A stretch of DNA of 64,000 nucleotides from GCA-2748575 sp965222725 (GCA_965222725.1 OZ244969.1:5208001-5272000), one strand, 5' to 3'; numbered from the stretch's first letter, positions 35,404 through 44,498 are shown. The notes: generated by a model from the sequence alone, not told the origin. Translations and numbers: made by a program.

Positions 35404-36405
35404 TCAGGAACTTTCCACTTTTTTCTTCACCGGGCGGAAGGGAAACAACCAGCCGGCGAATGCCTGGGAACTTCGGGTTTGTATCCAGACTTTACCCCGC
35501 CCGGAAAACCGGCAGACAAAGCCCTCACCGGAGAAAAACAGGGATTTATAGCCACCCACTTTGGTGATGTTGTAATCCAGCCCCTCGGTAAAAGCCACTA
35601 TGTTGCCCGTATCCACAACATAATCGCCATCCACATCGATTTCAATCATGGCACCGTAGGTGTTGAACCAAAGGTCACCTGTGCCACTACAGCGAATCAG
35701 AAACAATGCTTCACCGGAGAAGAAGCCTTTTACCAGTCCCTGCCATTTGGTTTCCACCGCGACATTCATATCCGATGCCACATAAGCCGAATTCTGCAGA
35801 TAAATCACTTCATCCTGCAGATACACATGCCCCACATCGCCGGGAGAACCCGGGGCAATGCCGATTTCTGCCGGGCCACCTTCAGCAGTAAATTCATTGA
35901 TAAAAATGGATTCACTGGTAAGCAGCCGGCCCAGGCCACCACGCATTTTGGTTTTCATCACCAGGTTGGAATCCATCACCGCCATGGCGGACGCTTCCAC
36001 TTTCAGGGTGCTGTCCGCAGGCATTTCCACGGTAAGAAAGGCGTAATCCGGTTTGCCTTCTATACGATACCGGTAACCGGGTTTGTCCGGATCCGACACC
36101 AGCACGCTGTCGCCACTGGTAAAGGTACCCCGATCGTCATCCGCTGTGTTAGGGGCATCACTGGCGGGTTGCGGCTGCGCCACTGCCTCAACAACACTGA
36201 AAATGCCCACACCTTCCAGCGCTTTACGAAATTTTTCAGCGGTGGCTTCATCCACATTCTTTTTAATAACCACCGGGGCTTTTGCCAATACGTCCGCTGC
36301 TTTTTGTTCTTCAATTTTAAACAGCTGGCTCAGGGATTTTGTGGCAATGGCTTCGTTGGTTCCCGCCGAAAAGGCGCCGGTAATTTTTACCTGATACTGA
36401 CTCAT
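35404..36405 (-). CDS. AIM24/TIGR00266 family protein with L7/L12-like N-terminal domain
   Basis: This 333-residue protein carries an N-terminal domain of about 70 residues (FKIEEQKAADVLAKAPVVIKK, ATAEKFRKALEGVGI) reminiscent of ribosomal L7/L12 C-terminal domains. After a linker comes an AIM24 beta-barrel-like domain (about 120-325) with FINEFTAEGGPAEIGIAPG, FSGEALFLIRCSGTGDLWFNTYG and a final RGKVWIQTRS. ATG 36405 has AGGAGA five bases upstream and is preferred over GTG 36408. It is the third AIM24 copy in a row, between AIM24 copy two and ftsH. The function is unknown. Confidence 0.82.
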   Translation of the reverse strand: MSQYQVKITGAFSAGTNEAIATKSLSQLFKIEEQKAADVLAKAPVVIKKNVDEATAEKFRKALEGVGIFSVVEAVAQPQPASDAPNTADDDRGTFTSGDSVLVSDPDKPGYRYRIEGKPDYAFLTVEMPADSTLKVEASAMAVMDSNLVMKTKMRGGLGRLLTSESIFINEFTAEGGPAEIGIAPGSPGDVGHVYLQDEVIYLQNSAYVASDMNVAVETKWQGLVKGFFSGEALFLIRCSGTGDLWFNTYGAMIEIDVDGDYVVDTGNIVAFTEGLDYNITKVGGYKSLFFSGEGFVCRFSGRGKVWIQTRSSQAFAGWLFPFRPVKKKVESS

Positions 36406-36423
36406 CACAATCTCCTTTGCGGT

Positions 36424-37107
36424 TTACGCTCTGCGGGGTTTCAGGTCCGGCGACAATGCCCAGCCAAAACTTGCAGGGTTATGAGACTGACACCAGACAG
36501 TGCCCTTGCCCTGAAATTTACACACCAGACCCTCGCCACCCAGGAAAGAATGCATCCAGCTTTTTCCTGCTTTGGTAATGGTAAAATCCAGGGTTTCGTT
36601 AAAAGCCACTATATGACCGGAATCCACAATGTATTCGCCATCCACTTCTACCGGGTATATAGCGCCAAAGGAGTTAAACACCACTTTGCCTGTGCCGTTC
36701 AGCTGCAGCCAGAAAATACTTTCGCCGGATAACAGCGATTTAAAACCCTGCCAGCCAAAATCAATTTCCACCTGATCCTCGCAGGCCAGAAAGGCCCCGC
36801 CCTGCACAATCAGGGATTCCTGATCCAGGTCATAGGCCATCATGTCACCGGCCAGAGCTGCTCCCAGCCAGACTTCGCCCGGCTGCTGCTGTGCTTCAAA
36901 ATGGTTAAGAAAAATCGACTCGCCGGAAATGGCACGTTTGAGCGCTTTCAGTACACTGCCGCTTTTCTTTTTATGGGTTGTGGTGGTGATATCAATATTG
37001 CCGCTCATGGCCAGCATGGCGCCGGATTCAGCAGTACAGGTTTCCCCGGGTTGCAGTGTTACCCTGCAGGCGGTGTTGCCGGGGCGGTGCATCATGTCAA
37101 CTTTCAT
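36424..37107 (-). CDS. AIM24/TIGR00266 family protein
   Basis: This 227-residue protein is a single AIM24 domain. Key segments are TAESGAMLAMSGNID, ESIFLNHFEAQQQPGEVWLGAALAGD, LQLNGTGKVVFNSFGAIYPVEVDGEYIVDSG (read in parts) and GKGTVWCQSHNP. There is no signal peptide or membrane segment, so it is cytoplasmic or membrane-associated. Lengths and spacings (20 bases from the upstream copy, 18 to the next) support one operon with its paralogues. Confidence 0.85.
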   Translation of the reverse strand: MKVDMMHRPGNTACRVTLQPGETCTAESGAMLAMSGNIDITTTTHKKKSGSVLKALKRAISGESIFLNHFEAQQQPGEVWLGAALAGDMMAYDLDQESLIVQGGAFLACEDQVEIDFGWQGFKSLLSGESIFWLQLNGTGKVVFNSFGAIYPVEVDGEYIVDSGHIVAFNETLDFTITKAGKSWMHSFLGGEGLVCKFQGKGTVWCQSHNPASFGWALSPDLKPRRA

Positions 37108-37127
37108 GGAATCCTCCTTGATGGCCT

Positions 37128-37790
37128 TTACCAGAGTTTGGGATTGATCCAGGCAGCAAGCCCGGACAAACTGCGGGACTGAATGACGACCCGCCCTTTA
37201 CCTTCCAGCCGGGTGACAAAGCCTTCGCCGCCGAACAAACTGGAAAACAGACCACCTGCCAGCTGCAGTTTCAGGCGTATGCCCGGATCGTAGGCCACCA
37301 GATGGCTGGTATCCACAATCATCTCGCCGTCTACTTCCCGCTCCAGTAATGCACCGTAGGCGCCATACCAGACTTTACCAGTGCCGCTGACCATGACTTT
37401 AAACAGGCCTTCGCCGGCGAACCAGGACACCAGGCCTGCCCAGCGCACACCAATATTCACGTCTTCCGTGCAGGCAAGAAAAGCCCCGGGCTGCAAACAA
37501 AAAGCATCGCCTTTGAGTTCCAGACACTGGATCTGCCCCGGGGTGGGTTGCACCAATGTCACCCGGCGGGCGCCGTCGGTTTCATTGCTGAAACGATTGA
37601 TAAACAGGGTTTCGCCCCCCAGAAATTTGCGCAGCAAACCAATGATCAGGCCGCCATTAAAACGCGCTTCCATATCCACATCCGCATTCATACTGGACAT
37701 GGCATCGGATTCTGCGGTGATTTCCTCTCCCGGCTCCAGGTCCACATCCAGGTAACTGAATGCAGCACTGCCTTTGATTTCTGTTTTCAT
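37128..37790 (-). CDS. AIM24/TIGR00266 family protein
   Basis: This 220-residue single-domain AIM24 protein shows ITAESDAMSSMNADVDM, ETLFINRFSNETDG, GEGLFKVMVSGTGKVWYGAYG and GKGRVVIQSRS. Its ATG overlaps the stop of the M48 protease gene by four bases (ATGA), so translation is coupled. It is the first of three tandem AIM24 paralogues, clearly related to each other but divergent in sequence. Confidence 0.85.
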   Translation of the reverse strand: MKTEIKGSAAFSYLDVDLEPGEEITAESDAMSSMNADVDMEARFNGGLIIGLLRKFLGGETLFINRFSNETDGARRVTLVQPTPGQIQCLELKGDAFCLQPGAFLACTEDVNIGVRWAGLVSWFAGEGLFKVMVSGTGKVWYGAYGALLEREVDGEMIVDTSHLVAYDPGIRLKLQLAGGLFSSLFGGEGFVTRLEGKGRVVIQSRSLSGLAAWINPKLW

Positions 37791-38959
37791 AGCGCTTCCT
37801 TATGACGGCTCATAAATGAATTAACCTGTTCTTTGAGTTGTAAAAATTCAGACTGGTAGGAAGTAAAGGGACCTTCAATATCCTGCGATAATTCGGAGAT
37901 TTGCTGAATACGGTCTTCGGTAGCGGGGTGGGTGCTGAGAAACCCCATGGCATCTTCCACCAGGGTGCGGGTATCTTCATCCTCGATGGATTCAAGACGC
38001 TCTTTTTCCCTTTCCAGCATCTTTTCAAAAAAGGTCACAAATCCGGTGGGATCTATATTGGCTCTGTTTAACAGTGCCAGGCCCCGTTCATCCGCTTCGG
38101 ATTCAAACTTGCGTGAATAGCTCTGATTAATCAGCAATGGCGCTGCGTTGGCCAGCATGGCCAGCAAGCCGCTGACATCCCCCAACAAGGCATCCACCAG
38201 CAAAAACACGCCGGCGGTATTGATAATATTACGCACGCCATGCTGCTCGGTCACATGGGCTATTTCGTGGGCCAGCACGCCAAGCACTTCGCTGGCATTG
38301 TCGGCTTCCTGAATCAAGCCGGCATTAATCACTATAAAGCCGCCCGGCAAAGCAAAGGCATTGACTGCAGCATCGTTGGTGACCACGATCTCGAATTCGT
38401 AACGGTCGGAATTCACGACACTCAGCAAGGGGTCTGTCAGCTGCTTCAGGGCGGCTTCACCGGCTTCAGTGCTCATTACCCGCTTGCCTACCTGCACCTG
38501 GGCAAAAGTGGATTCCCCCAGGCCTTGCTCCCATTCGGCGGGAATCTGCTCGGCGATCACATCACTGACCCAGTCCATCCGGGTGAACAGCATCAGAGGA
38601 ATTGCCACCACCAGCACAACGCAGGCAACCAGCACACTCCAGTTAAACACGCGGCGGTTCCTGGCTTTATTCAGCTGCGCCTTGATAGAGGGTACATCGC
38701 TGAGGTGAGGATCACGCAGAATAGACAGATCACTGGTGTACACAGACCAGTCCGGAACCGAAGGATGACTGGCAAACACCAGGCGATCGCTGGCGCCCCC
38801 CAGACGGAACTGAATACCGTGGAGCGGGAGCGTTACCTTCCGGTCACCACTGGTAAATGTGATGCCTGTGGTGCTGACAGCCAGGTTTCCGGACGCCTTG
38901 CCCTTGGGCAGTGATTCGTGAAAACCATGGGCCTGATATTCAGAATCCCCCAGTTGCAT
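37787..38959 (-). CDS. M48-family membrane metalloprotease
   Basis: This is a 390-residue protein. The N-terminal 125 residues are beta-rich with no signal peptide. One membrane helix follows (VLVACVVLVVAIPLMLF), and then an M48 catalytic domain with HEIAH (H231, H235) and a downstream SEADERGL motif giving the third zinc ligand. The topology predicts a catalytic domain in the periplasm and an N-terminal domain in the cytoplasm. I chose ATG 38959, which has AAGGAG five bases upstream, over 39067. It heads the operon with three AIM24 genes and ftsH, which suggests a shared role in membrane protein quality control. Confidence 0.87.
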   Translation of the reverse strand: MQLGDSEYQAHGFHESLPKGKASGNLAVSTTGITFTSGDRKVTLPLHGIQFRLGGASDRLVFASHPSVPDWSVYTSDLSILRDPHLSDVPSIKAQLNKARNRRVFNWSVLVACVVLVVAIPLMLFTRMDWVSDVIAEQIPAEWEQGLGESTFAQVQVGKRVMSTEAGEAALKQLTDPLLSVVNSDRYEFEIVVTNDAAVNAFALPGGFIVINAGLIQEADNASEVLGVLAHEIAHVTEQHGVRNIINTAGVFLLVDALLGDVSGLLAMLANAAPLLINQSYSRKFESEADERGLALLNRANIDPTGFVTFFEKMLEREKERLESIEDEDTRTLVEDAMGFLSTHPATEDRIQQISELSQDIEGPFTSYQSEFLQLKEQVNSFMSRHKEAL

Positions 38960-39132
38960 ATGAACTCCTTTGCTAACTCCTTTTCCGCCACTACCCCGAG
39001 CCAGATCAATTTTTTTTCGCGGGCAATGACTACACTGGTTGTTGGTACATTCGCCAACAGCGGCCAATCACTCCATCAGAATAGCATGTGTGGTGAGCCG
39101 AGAATATGACGAAATACTGAGCGGAAGTCGTT

Positions 39133-39873
39133 TTGCAGAATACACTTCAAAAACTCTTTCAGTCCATGATTGGCAGTTTGCGGGATTTAACGCCGATCGT
39201 GGCGGTGATTCTGTTTTTTCAGCTGGCAGTGCTGAAACAGCCGCTCCCGGAAGTGGGACAACTCATTATTGGCGTTGTTTTTGTGGTAATGGGCCTGACT
39301 TTTTTTATCCATGGGCTGGAACAGGGGCTATTCCCCATCGGCGAAAGCATGGCTCACGCCTTTGCCAGAAAAGGCAGTATCTTCTGGCTGATGGTGTTCA
39401 GTTTTTCCCTTGGCTTTGGCACCACAGTGGCCGAACCGGCGCTGATTGCCGTATCAGCAGAGGCCGCCCATGTGGCCGCTGTGGGTGGCATGATTGACAA
39501 CAGCGACGCTGCCCGCAGCAGCTATGCCGATGGCCTGCGGCTGACGGTAGCCCTGTCGGTAGGGCTCGCCATTGTGATCGGCGTAATCCGCATCATCAAA
39601 GGCTGGCCCATTCACTGGATTATTATCATTGGCTATGTGCTGGTGGTTTTAATGACGGCGGTAGCACCCAAAGAGATTATCGGCATCGCCTATGATTCCG
39701 GTGGCGTGACCACATCCACCATTACCGTACCCCTGGTCACGGCACTGGGTGTGGGTCTGGCCTCCTCCATCCAAGGGCGCAACCCCATGATTGACGGCTT
39801 CGGGCTGATTGCCTTTGCATCCCTGACACCCATGATTTTTGTCATGGCCTATGGCATGGTGATTCAGTCATGA
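39133..39873 (+). CDS. DUF1538 membrane protein, copy 1
   Basis: This 246-residue protein has about six to seven membrane segments. Hallmarks are LRDLTPIVAVILFFQ, the conserved GFGTTVAEPAL and AYDSGGVTTSTITVP, and a final GRNPMIDGFGLIAFASLTP. The start is a TTG with a GCGGAAG-like site. DUF1538 proteins are predicted transporters of unknown substrate. The next gene is a paralogue, overlapping by four bases, so they may form a heterodimer. The DNA before it (39000-39132) is divergent from the M48 gene. Confidence 0.85.
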   Translation: MQNTLQKLFQSMIGSLRDLTPIVAVILFFQLAVLKQPLPEVGQLIIGVVFVVMGLTFFIHGLEQGLFPIGESMAHAFARKGSIFWLMVFSFSLGFGTTVAEPALIAVSAEAAHVAAVGGMIDNSDAARSSYADGLRLTVALSVGLAIVIGVIRIIKGWPIHWIIIIGYVLVVLMTAVAPKEIIGIAYDSGGVTTSTITVPLVTALGVGLASSIQGRNPMIDGFGLIAFASLTPMIFVMAYGMVIQS

Positions 39874-40694
39874 TGGATGAAATTCTCACTGTTCTGTTCA
39901 GTACCGTACGGGATGTCATTCCCATTGTGGCCATTATCTTTGGCTTCCAGTTCGCGGTGATTCGCAAGGTGCCGCCCAATCTGGTGCGCATTATTACCGG
40001 CTTTATCTGGGTGCTGGTCGGCCTGTCACTGTTTTTGCTGGGGCTGGAATGGTGCCTGTTTCCGCTGGGACGGTTAATGGCTGAACAACTTACCGACCCC
40101 GCCTTTATTCATGGTACAGAAGCCAGTGTTGCCGCCCTGACTGACGTGCATTGGCAGGACTATGCCTGGGTTTACGTGTTTGCTTTTCTGATCGGCTTCA
40201 GCACCACCATTGCCGAGCCTTCGCTGATTGCTGTAGCCATCAAGGCCAATGAGGTATCCGGTGGTGCTATTGGCGTCTGGGGTCTGCGTATCGCGGTGGC
40301 GCTGGGCGTAGCGGTGGGAATTTCCCTGGGATCCTATCGCATTGTGGTGGGTGATCCCATTCACTGGTACATCATTGCCGGGTATGTTGTGGTGGTGATA
40401 CAGACCACCGTAGCCCCCAAGCTGATTATTCCCCTGGCCTATGATTCCGGCGGGGTAACCACCTCTACGGTGACGGTTCCGTTGGTAGCAGCCCTGGGGC
40501 TGGGCTTGTCAGAAACCGTACCCGGCAGAAATCCTTTGATTGATGGATTCGGATTGATCGCTTTTGCCAGTCTGTTTCCTATTATGTCGGTGATGGCCTA
40601 CGCCCAGGCATCGGAATACTGGACCCGGATACGTAACGCGCAATATGCCAGACAGCAGGCAACACCAACCCGTAAACAAGAGACCGGGGACTGA
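39870..40694 (+). CDS. DUF1538 membrane protein, copy 2
   Basis: This 274-residue paralogue of the preceding gene shares the same signatures (RDVIPIVAIIFGFQF, GFSTTIAEPSL, AYDSGGVTTSTVTVP, GRNPLIDGFGLIAFAS). It has about seven membrane segments and a basic C-terminal tail. The ATGA overlap with copy 1 indicates coupled translation and probable equal amounts. The regulatory-type PII and CBS proteins follow. Confidence 0.86.
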   Translation: MMDEILTVLFSTVRDVIPIVAIIFGFQFAVIRKVPPNLVRIITGFIWVLVGLSLFLLGLEWCLFPLGRLMAEQLTDPAFIHGTEASVAALTDVHWQDYAWVYVFAFLIGFSTTIAEPSLIAVAIKANEVSGGAIGVWGLRIAVALGVAVGISLGSYRIVVGDPIHWYIIAGYVVVVIQTTVAPKLIIPLAYDSGGVTTSTVTVPLVAALGLGLSETVPGRNPLIDGFGLIAFASLFPIMSVMAYAQASEYWTRIRNAQYARQQATPTRKQETGD

Positions 40695-40737
40695 ATAACT
40701 ATGAATGTTTTACTGGACTGTCACAGAGGTAGCCACT

Positions 40738-41088
40738 ATGCACTTTAAAATGCTTGTCGTCTTTGTGGAGGACGAAAAAACCAACGCGGTGATGGAAGCG
40801 GCTCGCAAAGCCGGCGCCACCGGCGCCACCGTCATCAATAACGCCCGGGGCGAAGGCCTGAAGCGCAGCAAAACCTTTTTCGGCCTGACCCTGGAAACCC
40901 AGCGCGATGTGATTCTGTTTCTGGTGGAAGAACACCTCAGCCGCCACATTCTGGAAGAAATCGGCAAAGCCGGGGAGTTCGAGGAAAAACCCGGCACCGG
41001 CATTGCGTTTCAGCTGGATGTGGAAGATGCCGTGGGCATCAGCCACCAGGCCAAAAAAATTACTGACGAGATGGAGCAGCTTTTATGA
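40738..41088 (+). CDS. PII-like regulatory protein
   Basis: This 116-residue protein has a ferredoxin-like PII fold (MHFKMLVVFVEDEKTNAVMEAA at the start, GATGATVINNARGEG in the middle). The T-loop sequence (KRSKTFFGLTLETQRD) lacks the Tyr51 uridylylation site seen in GlnK at 62029, so it is a PII-like paralogue, not a nitrogen PII. In other systems such proteins bind nucleotides and gate an adjacent transporter; here the DUF1538 pair is the obvious partner. ATG 40738 with AGAGGT seven bases upstream is chosen as start. It overlaps the CBS gene by four bases. Confidence 0.82.
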   Translation: MHFKMLVVFVEDEKTNAVMEAARKAGATGATVINNARGEGLKRSKTFFGLTLETQRDVILFLVEEHLSRHILEEIGKAGEFEEKPGTGIAFQLDVEDAVGISHQAKKITDEMEQLL

Positions 41089-41492
41089 TTCCCCGCAAAG
41101 TGATTCAGGCTCAGGATGTCATGAAGCAGAACTTCGTGGAAATGGATGGCATGGCCACGGTCAAACAGGCTCTGGATATTCTCCACAATGAAGACGCCCG
41201 GGTGGTGATCGTCAAAAAACGCCACCCCCATGATGCCCACGGGCTCATACTGCTGTCGGACATTGCCAAAAAAGTGCTGGCGAAAGATCGTGCGCCAGAC
41301 AGGGTGAATCTTTACGAAATCATGTCAAAGCCCATGCTGACTGTACCGCCTGAGATGGACGTGCGCTACTGCGCCCGGATGTTCGATCGTTTTGGCCTGT
41401 CGGTGGCGCCGGTGCTGAAAGATGACAATATCCTGGGCGTGGTAAGCTACAGCGAACTTGTATTGCAGGGATTGTGCAAGCTAGTAGAATAG
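41085..41492 (+). CDS. Tandem CBS-domain protein
   Basis: This 135-residue protein has two CBS motifs (about 8-65 and 75-132): AQDVMKQNFVEMDGMATVKQALDIL, then YEIMSKPMLTVPPEMDVRYCARMF and LGVVSYSEL. CBS pairs usually sense adenosine nucleotides. The four-base overlap with the PII-like gene and its place after two DUF1538 genes indicate a four-gene transport-and-sensing unit. No other domain is attached. Confidence 0.87.
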   Translation: MIPRKVIQAQDVMKQNFVEMDGMATVKQALDILHNEDARVVIVKKRHPHDAHGLILLSDIAKKVLAKDRAPDRVNLYEIMSKPMLTVPPEMDVRYCARMFDRFGLSVAPVLKDDNILGVVSYSELVLQGLCKLVE

Positions 41493-41522
41493 CAACTTTC
41501 CCATCCGCTTGAGAGATCACTA

Positions 41523-41843
41523 ATGGATATTACAGAAAAGCTGATCGAGGGTTGCTCGCCCTACATTGGTAACATGGTGTACGACATTGACGTACGCATG
41601 CTGTTCATAGAGCTTTTCGATGATCCCAAAAGCCAGAATCTGGTGCAACGGGTCGTGTTTCCCGGCATTGTCCACTACGAGGAAGCCAATCAGCTGGACG
41701 GCGTGGAAGACGACACCATCGATGACGTGATGACCATCAATCGCATTGAGGAAGACCGCATCCTCATTGCCACCTACAAAAAAGAAATCACCATCACGCT
41801 GGAAGAAGAACCCTTCGTCGAGGAAATCGAAGGGAACGACTGA
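41523..41843 (+). CDS. Hypothetical acidic protein
   Basis: This 106-residue, strongly acidic cytoplasmic protein (ending EEEPFVEEIEGND) has no motif I recognise. Predicted strands alternate with helices. It starts 30 bases after the CBS gene with a GAGAG site ahead of the ATG, so it may be the fifth gene of that operon. The function is unknown. Confidence 0.65.
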   Translation: MDITEKLIEGCSPYIGNMVYDIDVRMLFIELFDDPKSQNLVQRVVFPGIVHYEEANQLDGVEDDTIDDVMTINRIEEDRILIATYKKEITITLEEEPFVEEIEGND

Positions 41844-41875
41844 CACCTACCACTGTTCATGGGCAGGGAGCTCTT

Positions 41876-42817
41876 ATGAAACGCATTCTGGCATTCGCCG
41901 CGGCACTGACCGTCATCTTTCTGGTAACGACTTCCCTGCTGGGCGTTACCAGCTCACTGGAAACCACTATTCCGCAAGGCTTCAAGGGCGACTATCAACA
42001 AATTGCCGGTATGAAGCTGCGCGTGCGGCAACTGGGCGAAGGCCAGGATGTGCTGCTGATCCACGGATTACCCGGCTCCATCGAAGACTGGGACCCGATA
42101 ACAGAAACCCTGGCAAAAGAATACCGGGTTACTGTTTACGATCGCCCGGGTCATGGCTTTTCTGAATTCAGGGAAAGCGCAGCCAACGTCGCTGTTAACG
42201 TGGACGTTGCCCTCGAACTCATTGAAAAGCTTAACCTGAAGGATGTGATTGTGGTCGGCCATTCCTACGGCGGTACCATGGTAACAGAAATGGCCAGCCG
42301 CCGGCCGGACCAGGTTGCCGGCTATGTGTCGGTCTCCGGTGCCGTTAAGCTGGAGCATGGTATCAACCCGGTGTATTACACCATAGCCACTCCCGTGATA
42401 GGTCCGGGCTTTGCCAGACTGGGCAATGAATTTGTGGGCAAGCAAATGATGAAGGAAGGATTAGCACGCGCTTTCAGCCCTGATCCAGTGCCCGACCACT
42501 TTATTGCCAGACGGGATGCCATGTGGCTTACCGTAAAAAACAGCCTGGCGACCGCCTATGAAGAAGTGAACCTGCCGGCGGACACCCAGAGCCTGCAATA
42601 CCAGCAGATCAAGGCGCCCTTTCTGTTACTGCACGGCGATCAGGACTTGGGCGTGCCTGTGAGCAATGCCGAATTCGCCCACGAACGCATTCCCCACAGT
42701 CAGCTGATTCGTCTGGAGAATGCGGGCCATATGGTACAGTTTACCCATCCGGATGATTTGATCAGCGCGATTGAGCAGGTTGCTGTTCAGATCGCAGGGC
42801 CCGCCACTAAAAATTAA
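41876..42817 (+). CDS. Alpha/beta hydrolase with N-terminal signal anchor
   Basis: This 313-residue protein starts with a hydrophobic segment (residues 4-25) that may anchor or export it. The hydrolase core shows LLIHGLPGSIEDW, YDRPGHGFS, the nucleophile GHSYGG (Ser130), and LHGDQDLGVP and NAGHMVQF for the acid and His. These fit serine esterases or C-C hydrolase-like enzymes; the substrate is unknown. Its stop overlaps the convergent folE stop by four bases. Confidence 0.82.
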   Translation: MKRILAFAAALTVIFLVTTSLLGVTSSLETTIPQGFKGDYQQIAGMKLRVRQLGEGQDVLLIHGLPGSIEDWDPITETLAKEYRVTVYDRPGHGFSEFRESAANVAVNVDVALELIEKLNLKDVIVVGHSYGGTMVTEMASRRPDQVAGYVSVSGAVKLEHGINPVYYTIATPVIGPGFARLGNEFVGKQMMKEGLARAFSPDPVPDHFIARRDAMWLTVKNSLATAYEEVNLPADTQSLQYQQIKAPFLLLHGDQDLGVPVSNAEFAHERIPHSQLIRLENAGHMVQFTHPDDLISAIEQVAVQIAGPATKN

Positions 42818-43452
42818 CTGAGAAACTCCGCCCGGGTGCGGTGACTGGATTTGAAAATCCCTCCCAAAGCCGTGGTCTGGGTTTTGGAGTTCACATCCAT
42901 TACACCCCGGGATTTAACACAATAATGGGTGGCATCAATGGTGATGGCCACGTTATCGGTTTCCAGTAACGCCTGCAGGGCCACCAGCACCTGCTGGGTA
43001 AGCCGTTCCTGCACCTGGGGACGCTGGGCAAAGAAGCGTACTATCCGGTTAATTTTCGACAACCCGATAATCTTTGCATCGGGAATGTAAGCCACTTTCG
43101 CCACACCATCAATCGTCACAAAATGATGCTCACAGGTGCTGGTAACGCTGATATCACTGACTTTTACCATTTCCTCAACACCCATCTTGTTTTCGATCAG
43201 GGCCACCTTGGGAAAGTTCGCGTAATCCAGGCCACAGAAAATTTCCTGCACATACATCTTCGCAATTCGATGGGGCGTTTCCGCCAGGCTGTCATCAGTC
43301 AGATCCAGCCCCAGGGTATCCACCACCTCGGTCATCAGCCCCCTGATGCGTTCGTATTTCTCTTCACTGGTCATGCCGTTATCTTTCAACGGCGTTTCCA
43401 GGCCTTTCTCAATCAACAGGTCTCTTACGCTGGCAGCTTCGGGCGATATCAT
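42814..43452 (-). CDS. folE: GTP cyclohydrolase I
   Basis: This is a 212-residue enzyme that converts GTP to dihydroneopterin triphosphate, the first step of tetrahydrofolate synthesis. The signature regions are present: TSTCEHHFVTIDGVAKVAYIP carries zinc ligands Cys and His, and the third zinc Cys is in THYCVKSRGV. QERLTQQVLVAL and the IVRFFAQRPQVQ segment also match. ATG 43452 with GAGGA seven bases upstream is preferred over the longer frame to 43512. It is transcribed divergently from the TetR gene. The 416-bp gap holds the TetR operator near its right end and otherwise only AT-rich DNA. Confidence 0.95.
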   Translation of the reverse strand: MISPEAASVRDLLIEKGLETPLKDNGMTSEEKYERIRGLMTEVVDTLGLDLTDDSLAETPHRIAKMYVQEIFCGLDYANFPKVALIENKMGVEEMVKVSDISVTSTCEHHFVTIDGVAKVAYIPDAKIIGLSKINRIVRFFAQRPQVQERLTQQVLVALQALLETDNVAITIDATHYCVKSRGVMDVNSKTQTTALGGIFKSSHRTRAEFLS

Positions 43453-43811
43453 GGGTTTGTCCTCTTCGGGTTCAGTGCTTAGGTAGCAGCAACTACACCT
43501 CAGTGTTGCCATTCAAGGGTGAGTAAAACGGAATCCGCAAATCGCAGGGCATGTGACTTGTCCACCCACACCACCGCGCGGGTTACTAATGCCATTGGCG
43601 GTGTCCATGGGCTTTTCTCCGTTAGGTGATGCAGGACTTTTTTCCTAAATAATGTCCAACCAAACACCACATTTGTCAAAGCAATATTTTTTATACGTCC
43701 TATACAAATATACACCAACGGTGCTTTTCGCCATCTTTCGGGCTGATTCATGCCAACGGCAACCACCAGCGTTGACGCCACAAATTCAACCGGGCTACTA
43801 TGCTCAAAGGC

Positions 43812-43828
43812 TGTGTACAACGTACACA
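43812..43828. promoter_or_regulatory. TetR operator, autoregulatory copy
   Basis: TGTGTAC-AAC-GTACACA is a perfect palindrome with 7-bp arms, 40 bases upstream of the TetR gene. The same GTGTAC-N3-GTACAC unit recurs before the carotenoid oxygenase gene at 44528. The shared unusual motif on both sides of the regulator gene is strong evidence for its binding site. Confidence 0.72.
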
Positions 43829-43868
43829 TCAATCACATACCTGATAAAAACCACCCCCTTGCGCAGGA

Positions 43869-44498
43869 ATGACAGTGAACAGAGCAACCGCAGAATCCGG
43901 CATGGCAGACACCAAAGTGCGACTGATGGAAAGCGCCCGGGATATTTACCTGAGCGAAGGTCTGCAGGCCCTGTCCATGCGCAAGGTTGCCAAACTGGCT
44001 GGCGTCAGCACCATGGCCACCTATCGCCATTTCACCAACAAAGAAGACCTGATCAACCATGTGATTCTGGAAGGCTTCCGGATTTTTCAGGGTTACTTCT
44101 ATCGTGCTCTGGAAGGCCATACACCGGCTGAACGACTGCAACTGAGCGCCGATTCCTACCTGGATTTTGCCCTGGAAAACCCGAAATATTATGAAGTCAT
44201 GTTTATGGCATCCACCCAGTTCACCAACACCCATCACGATGAAAAAGTGCAGGCAGTTATTCGCGCCGCGGTGCAGTTTCTTTACGACCGCATCAATGAT
44301 TGCGTGAATGCCGGGGTACTGGAAGGCCCTGCCACCCGCCGCAAGGTATTGCACCTCTGGTCTCACAGTCATGGGTTGGTGTCCTTGTACCTGTCCGGGC
44401 ACCTGGATACTCACACGCCTTTCCGGGAGCTGTATCAGGAATCCATGAACACCATTTTCCGCGGTATGGGCTACCAGCCTGACCACTCTGACCACTAG
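43869..44498 (+). CDS. TetR-family regulator
   Basis: This 209-residue regulator has an N-terminal helix-turn-helix (about residues 20-65: ARDIYLSEGLQALSMRKVAK, then AGVSTMATYRHFTNKEDLI) and an all-helical ligand domain. The ATG abuts AGGA with almost no spacing; a GTG two codons later (43875) has better spacing and may be the real start. Paired operators before this gene and before the downstream carotenoid oxygenase-thiolase genes indicate autoregulation and control of that pair. The ligand is unknown, possibly an apocarotenoid or acyl-CoA. Confidence 0.88.
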   Translation: MTVNRATAESGMADTKVRLMESARDIYLSEGLQALSMRKVAKLAGVSTMATYRHFTNKEDLINHVILEGFRIFQGYFYRALEGHTPAERLQLSADSYLDFALENPKYYEVMFMASTQFTNTHHDEKVQAVIRAAVQFLYDRINDCVNAGVLEGPATRRKVLHLWSHSHGLVSLYLSGHLDTHTPFRELYQESMNTIFRGMGYQPDHSDH

